From Bacteroidota bacterium (GTDB taxonomy: Bacteria > Bacteroidota > Rhodothermia > Rhodothermales > Rubricoccaceae), in NCBI GenBank assembly GCA_039821555.1, contig JBCBNX010000017.1:1-64000 (forward strand): a DNA stretch of 64,000 nucleotides, in the 5' to 3' direction. The notes under the pieces are model-generated. The model made no database searches, was not told where the DNA came from, and saw only the letters and a list, made by a program, of their open reading frames with translations. Shown piece by piece: positions 60,679-64,000 of this stretch (the first letter of the stretch is position 1; every line of letters starts with the position of its first letter). The translations under genes and the position numbers were made by a program.

Positions 60679-61009
60679 GAGCCCATATACGGGAACGTCT
60701 ATGTAGGCCGTGCACGGGCAGGCACGATGCGTTGCGTAGGACGGCGCCTACAGGTGCGAGACCGGCGCGGCTATTCACCGTTTGCGCACAGTCGCCGGAA
60801 CAAAGCGGTTCCGGAAGCAATGGCACCGCTTCCATTGACGCATTGCGGCATCGGCCTCGTGCTCTGCATGTGAACATAGTGTTCTGGAAGCGATTTCGGG
60901 GATTTGAGACGTGAAACAGCCCGCCAACGCCCTCGTGGAAGCACACCGGAAGGCACTGTGGCCCAGGCTGCTAGTCTTCTTCTTCCATAAACACCAACCC
61001 GCTCTGACT
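60679..61009. other. 331-bp intergenic stretch
   Basis: No supported gene, strong hairpin or known RNA is visible. A GTG at 60911 could extend the following zinc-ribbon frame by 33 codons, but those codons look unlike its mature part. A short inverted motif GGAAGC/GCTTCC occurs near 60813-60832. Confidence 0.4.
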
Positions 61010-61207
61010 ATGTCGATGCTGCCCTTCCATCTGATGGGTTCGTGGCTCGCCGACCTGTCTGGAAAGCTCCCGGCCCTCACTACCTCCGAGCACTGGCACC
61101 AGTGCCCCTACTGCGAGGCGACGACGCCTTGGCGCGTCAACGCGCTGCGCGGTGAATACCGCTGCCTCCGCTGTGGCGAAAACCCCCTCGACGGCCCTAC
61201 CGTCTAG
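61010..61207 (+). CDS. Small zinc-ribbon protein
   Basis: The 65-residue product contains HWHQCPYCEATTPWRVNALR, then EYRCLRCGENP, a two-CxxC zinc ribbon (about residues 33-58). The N-terminal 30 residues are hydrophobic (MLPFHLMGSWLADLSG). Start codons at 61010, 61016 and 61034 are all in frame; 61010 is used. It could be a nucleic-acid-binding or structural zinc protein. No family name is certain. Confidence 0.55.
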   Translation: MSMLPFHLMGSWLADLSGKLPALTTSEHWHQCPYCEATTPWRVNALRGEYRCLRCGENPLDGPTV

Positions 61208-61262
61208 CCTCCTATCTGGTCCACCCGATCGTCGACCCCACCGACCTTTCATTTCCTACGCC

Positions 61263-61373
61263 ATGATCTACACCTCCTATCTCGTCTACGCGCTCGTCGC
61301 GCCGAAGGAGCCCCCGAAGTCGGCTGCCGCGCCGAAATCTGACAAGGCTCCTGCGAAGCCGAAGCGCGCCTAG
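61263..61373 (+). CDS. Candidate 36-residue peptide with Lys/Pro/Ala tail
   Basis: ATG 61263 starts MIYTSYLVYALVAPKEPP followed by an Ala/Lys/Pro-rich tail (APAKPKRA). It is 55 bp after the zinc-ribbon gene. The hydrophobic start and basic low-complexity tail are consistent with a tiny membrane-tethered peptide. In DNA of this GC content short open frames arise by chance, so the call is weak. Confidence 0.3.
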   Translation: MIYTSYLVYALVAPKEPPKSAAAPKSDKAPAKPKRA

Positions 61374-61418
61374 CACACCCCACCCCGGGCGGTATCCCAC
61401 GCCCCCTCGCACACCACC

Positions 61419-61452
61419 GCCGCTGGCCGGGCTCCTATGCCCGGCCAGCGGC
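61419..61452. terminator. Perfect 14-bp hairpin without T-tract
   Basis: GCCGCTGGCCGGGC (61419-61432) and GCCCGGCCAGCGGC (61439-61452) pair fully around a 6-bp loop. No T-run follows on either strand. It lies 44 bp before the amidase ATG and may end transcription from the left or mark the amidase leader. Confidence 0.55.
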
Positions 61453-61495
61453 GCTATGTTGAGGCGTGCTCCCCTCCAACGTGCTCCCCGTCTCA

Positions 61496-62230
61496 ATGCG
61501 GCTCGTCTTTGCGTTCCAAGTGGCCCTTCTGCTTACCGTAGCCGGGTGCACACCCGGGCCCGCCTTGCTCGACCCTCCCGAGCCCGCTTCTGTTGACCGG
61601 GCTGGATGGAATGCCGCGCCGACTCGCCCGATGGCCGACAACGGGCCGATCCGCCACGTGACGGTGCACCACACCTACACCGAGGTAGGCCCCGACGGTG
61701 AGGCGGCGCACGTGCACGCGATCCAGACCATGCACCAGGGCGGCGAACGGCAATGGGGCGATATCGCCTACCACTACCTCATCGGGCCTTCCGGAACGGT
61801 GTATGTCGGGCGCGACGAGGCGTTCGTCCCCGCGAGCGGCACCGTCTACCTCCCCGACGCGCTCCGCGATGCCGCCGGCCAGGACAGCCTCGGCGGCACG
61901 GCCATCACGACGCCGCCCGAGAAGGCCGGCACGCCGATGACGCCGCCGGGAGCCTCAGCCGGACACGTCACGATCTCTGTCATCGGCAACTACGAGGAGG
62001 CGCTGCCGCCGCCCGCCCAGCGCACCGCGCTCGTGCGCCTCGTCGCAGACCGCCTGCATGCCCACGGTTTGACTGTGGACGATGTGCGCTTCCACCGCGA
62101 GGTGGCGGTTGGGACCGCGTGTCCGGGCCAGGCGCTCTACGACTGGTTCCGAGGCCCGACGCGCACGCACCCCGATCGCGGCGACGGGCTGAGGCAGGTC
62201 GAGGTCGCCCTCGCAGTGCTGCAGGATTGA
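61496..62230 (+). CDS. N-acetylmuramoyl-L-alanine amidase, lipoprotein (PGRP/Amidase_2 fold)
   Basis: ATG 61496 gives lipobox LLTVAGC. The 244-residue protein has zinc ligands in IRHVTVHHTYT, VRFHREVAVGTACPGQAL (His and Cys, the AmpD/PGRP pattern) and the core IAYHYLIGPSGTVYVGRDE. It should cleave the bond between MurNAc and the stem peptide in the periplasm, for wall turnover or recycling. A GTG at 61466 would add ten residues before the signal and is less likely. Confidence 0.9.
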   Translation: MRLVFAFQVALLLTVAGCTPGPALLDPPEPASVDRAGWNAAPTRPMADNGPIRHVTVHHTYTEVGPDGEAAHVHAIQTMHQGGERQWGDIAYHYLIGPSGTVYVGRDEAFVPASGTVYLPDALRDAAGQDSLGGTAITTPPEKAGTPMTPPGASAGHVTISVIGNYEEALPPPAQRTALVRLVADRLHAHGLTVDDVRFHREVAVGTACPGQALYDWFRGPTRTHPDRGDGLRQVEVALAVLQD

Positions 62231-62369
62231 GGCTCGTCTGAGCAGCACCGTCGCAGAGGAAACCGAGACTGAGGTCCCTTGAATCTATCTTGACATTACA
62301 AGTAGGAACAAGAAGGGATGCGGAGAGATTGGAGCGCTCCCTGTCGTTCCTCGCCTATTGTCACCGACC

Positions 62370-62930
62370 ATGCTTGACGCCCTCTTGCAGCCGTGGCCCT
62401 GGTATGTTGCCGGACCGCTCATCGGACTGATGGTGCCGCTGCTGCTGCTCGTCGGCGGACGCGCCTTCGGCGTCTCGGCCAACCTGCGCCACCTATGTGC
62501 GGCCACCCTCCCGACTCGCCTGCCGTTCCTGCGCTACGATTGGCGCGGGTCAGGCCTCTGGAACCTCACCTTCGCGCTCGGGATCGTTCTCGGCGGCGCG
62601 TTCGCGGCGACCGTGCTCGCTGACCCCGACCCCGTCAACCTCGCCGCGGCGACCGTCGCCCACCTCCGCTCGCTCGGCATCGAGGACCTGAGCGGTCTGG
62701 TGCCAGCGGAGCTGGTGAGCTGGCAGGCGCTCGGCACCGTGCCGGGCCTCCTCGTCATCGTGGGCGGCGGCTTCCTAGTGGGCTTCGGCGCGCGCTACGC
62801 AGGCGGCTGCACGAGCGGCCACGCCATCAGCGGCCTCGCCAACCTCCAGGTGCCCTCGCTCGTGGCCGTGCTGGGCTTCTTCGCCGGCGGCCTCCTGCTC
62901 ACCTACGTCCTCCTCCCGATCCTGCTCTAG
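62370..62930 (+). CDS. YeeE/YedE-family membrane protein (first half-unit)
   Basis: The 186-residue protein has five hydrophobic segments and the family's Cys-containing motif FGARYAGGCTSGHAISGL, preceded by FLVG. YeeE/YedE proteins take up thiosulfate or related sulfur compounds through conserved Cys. ATG 62370 is used instead of TTG 62358. It is followed after 4 bp by a second half-size protein, a known two-gene arrangement. Confidence 0.85.
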   Translation: MLDALLQPWPWYVAGPLIGLMVPLLLLVGGRAFGVSANLRHLCAATLPTRLPFLRYDWRGSGLWNLTFALGIVLGGAFAATVLADPDPVNLAAATVAHLRSLGIEDLSGLVPAELVSWQALGTVPGLLVIVGGGFLVGFGARYAGGCTSGHAISGLANLQVPSLVAVLGFFAGGLLLTYVLLPILL

Positions 62931-62934
62931 CTCG

Positions 62935-63495
62935 ATGTCTACCACCACGCTCCCCCGCCCGCCCCACCTGCGCGCTCCCGAGCCCGATGCCTCAGGGCAG
63001 CATCCAGAAGCCTGTCTCGACACTCCGCAGGTCGCTTCACCGACGCCGGAGCGCCGTATCTCGCTCGGCGGCCTCGTCGTCTACCTCTTCCTCGGCGCGT
63101 TCTTTGGCGTCGTGCTCGTCAAGAGCGAGGTCGCCTCGTGGTTTCGCATCCAGGAGATGTTTCGCTTCGACAGCGTCCACATGTACGGCGTGATCGGCAG
63201 CGCGTTGGCCGTTGCCGCGCTGAGCTTGTACTTCATCCGGCGCGTGGGGGCGAAGACCTTCGGCGGGAAGCCCATCACCATCGACCAGAAGGCCTGGGGG
63301 CCGAGTCGCCTCCCCGGCGCACGCTACTGGATCGGCGGCACCCTGTTTGGCCTCGGATGGGGGCTCCTAGGCGCGTGCCCTGGCCCGATGTTCGCCCTCC
63401 TCGGCACCGGCCTCAGCGTGATCGTCGTGGCGCTCCTGAGCGCGATGGCAGGGACGTGGGCCTATGCTGCGCTCCGCGACCGCCTACCCCACTGA
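62935..63495 (+). CDS. DUF6691/YeeE-family membrane protein (second half-unit)
   Basis: The 186-residue protein has a polar N-terminal stretch of 40 residues, then membrane helices with LFLGAFFGVVLVKSEVASWF, FRFDSVHMYGVIGSALAVAA and the Cys motif LFGLGWGLLGACPGPMFALL. It complements the preceding half-unit, together making one sulfur-compound transporter-like assembly. No persulfide dioxygenase or rhodanese gene is next to it in this window. Confidence 0.85.
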   Translation: MSTTTLPRPPHLRAPEPDASGQHPEACLDTPQVASPTPERRISLGGLVVYLFLGAFFGVVLVKSEVASWFRIQEMFRFDSVHMYGVIGSALAVAALSLYFIRRVGAKTFGGKPITIDQKAWGPSRLPGARYWIGGTLFGLGWGLLGACPGPMFALLGTGLSVIVVALLSAMAGTWAYAALRDRLPH

Positions 63496-63518
63496 TCGGG
63501 TAGAGTTGGTCTACTGAA

Positions 63519-63618
63519 GCTCCCCCTGTTCCGCTCCCCCTGAAGGGTCGCGAAACTGTCCCCCTCGCGAGCGAGGGGGACAGCCCGAGGAGCGCAGGCG
63601 ACGAAGGGCAGGGGGAGC
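63519..63618. repeat. GC-rich nested palindrome (REP-like element)
   Basis: The outer arms GCTCCCCCTG (63519-63528) and CAGGGGGAGC (63609-63618) are perfect inverses. Inside is a second perfect hairpin, CTGTCCCCCTCG-CGAG-CGAGGGGGACAG, at 63556-63583. The arm sequence CTCCCCCTG is shared with the element at 10523. It lies between convergent genes, a usual place for REP-like DNA. Confidence 0.7.
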
Positions 63619-63703
63619 CGTCCTGCTGCAACGCACGACCGCTCCTCAAAGGTGGCGTTGCCTTGCCTTCCGTGGAAGATGGAAGCAGACTCCTGACCAC
63701 GAA

Positions 63704-64000
63704 CTACTCCCTGCTTTCCTTGAACACTGGCTCGAACTCCTGGAGCGGCATTCCGGCGTGCTCGCTGGGCGCAGCCTCCGGGTCACGGGCGAGTTCGAGG
63801 TCGAAGCCGACGCGGTCGGCGCGGTAGGTACGGCGCTGGTAGTAGATCGGCCGGTCGGCTGTCGTGAAGCTCGTGCGCTCGACGAGCAGCAGCGGGGCGC
63901 CCTTAGGCACGCGCAGCGCCTCGGCTTCCTCGTCACGCGCCGCGACAGCCTCGATACGGACGCGTCCGCGCAGGACCGGGATGTCGTACTCCCGTTCGAG
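63704..64000 (-). CDS. GntR-family regulator, UTRA-domain C-terminal part (cut by the window edge)
   Basis: The minus-strand frame is open from 64000 to the TAG at 63704. It reads RIEAVAARDEEAEALRVPKG, then APLLLVERTSFTTADRPIYY and YRADRVGFDLELARDP. This is the UTRA ligand-binding domain of HutC-type GntR regulators, where the VP-G-PLL-ER and (D/R)-PIYY patterns are diagnostic. The DNA-binding domain is beyond the window, and the effector is unknown. Confidence 0.85.
   Translation of the reverse strand, partial: LEREYDIPVLRGRVRIEAVAARDEEAEALRVPKGAPLLLVERTSFTTADRPIYYQRRTYRADRVGFDLELARDPEAAPSEHAGMPLQEFEPVFKESRE

Noticed and set aside
1..64000. CRISPR arrays, rRNA genes, prophage or integrative-element modules
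   Set aside because: No regularly spaced identical repeats with spacers, no rRNA sequence and no integrase or phage structural genes were seen. The short heptamer/octamer arrays have no spacers.

Overview
This is a 64 kb, high-GC bacterial chromosome segment. Several features point to the Rhodothermota (the Salinibacter/Rhodothermus/Rubricoccus side of the Bacteroidota group). Four secreted proteins end in type IX secretion sorting domains (YPNP ... GVYxxRL ... TERVTVVR). There are many lipoproteins and a TonB receptor with a carboxypeptidase-regulatory-like N-terminal domain. There is a one-protein hybrid two-component system with ligand-binding propellers, and most start codons lack Shine-Dalgarno sequences. 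Species cannot be fixed from the sequence alone.

Layout. 1-102: the end of an IS5-type insertion sequence running off the left edge. 0.1-6 kb: a DinB-like protein, secreted proteins, an M14 carboxypeptidase and a repeat-rich secreted protein. 6-14.1 kb: a TetR regulator divergent from a TolC-adaptor-RND efflux operon; the TolC protein carries an extra N-terminal domain resembling a substrate-binding protein. 14.1-23.7 kb: a cation-chloride-cotransporter-like permease, a cobalamin-binding protein followed by a HTH-LOV blue-light regulator with a 16-codon overlapping leader ORF, Spy-like and other lipoproteins, and a cNMP/CBS/DUF294 protein. 23.7-27.3 kb: two tandem paralogous PA-domain secreted proteins. 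27.5-35.5 kb: a housekeeping block on the minus strand (rplM-rpsI-rpsB-tsf-pyrH-frr, tRNA-Ser, yicC-gmk-rpoZ-coaBC).

35.7-47 kb: an ECF sigma factor with a putative membrane anti-sigma partner, an S15 peptidase, a beta-lactamase-like serine hydrolase, ychF, a disrupted gene for a Cys-rich secreted protein, a DciA-like protein and a second TolC. 47-55.9 kb: a 1354-residue hybrid histidine kinase, then a duplicated unit (receiver-like protein plus lipoprotein). In the second copy the receiver-like gene is a pseudogene, and a low-GC RCC1-repeat gene lies between two similar hairpins. 55.9-59.5 kb: a probable metal-uptake locus (lipoprotein, TonB receptor, His/Cys-rich protein, divergent DUF3299 protein). 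59.5-64 kb: an aldo-keto reductase, a SemiSWEET, a zinc ribbon protein, a lipoprotein amidase, two YeeE/YedE-type proteins and a partial GntR regulator.

The least expected signal is non-coding. Short degenerate tandem repeats of 7 or 8 bp sit directly upstream of the start codons of rplM, rpsI, frr, ychF and the RND pump. Around rpsI they occur as facing inverted arrays that can fold into long hairpins.
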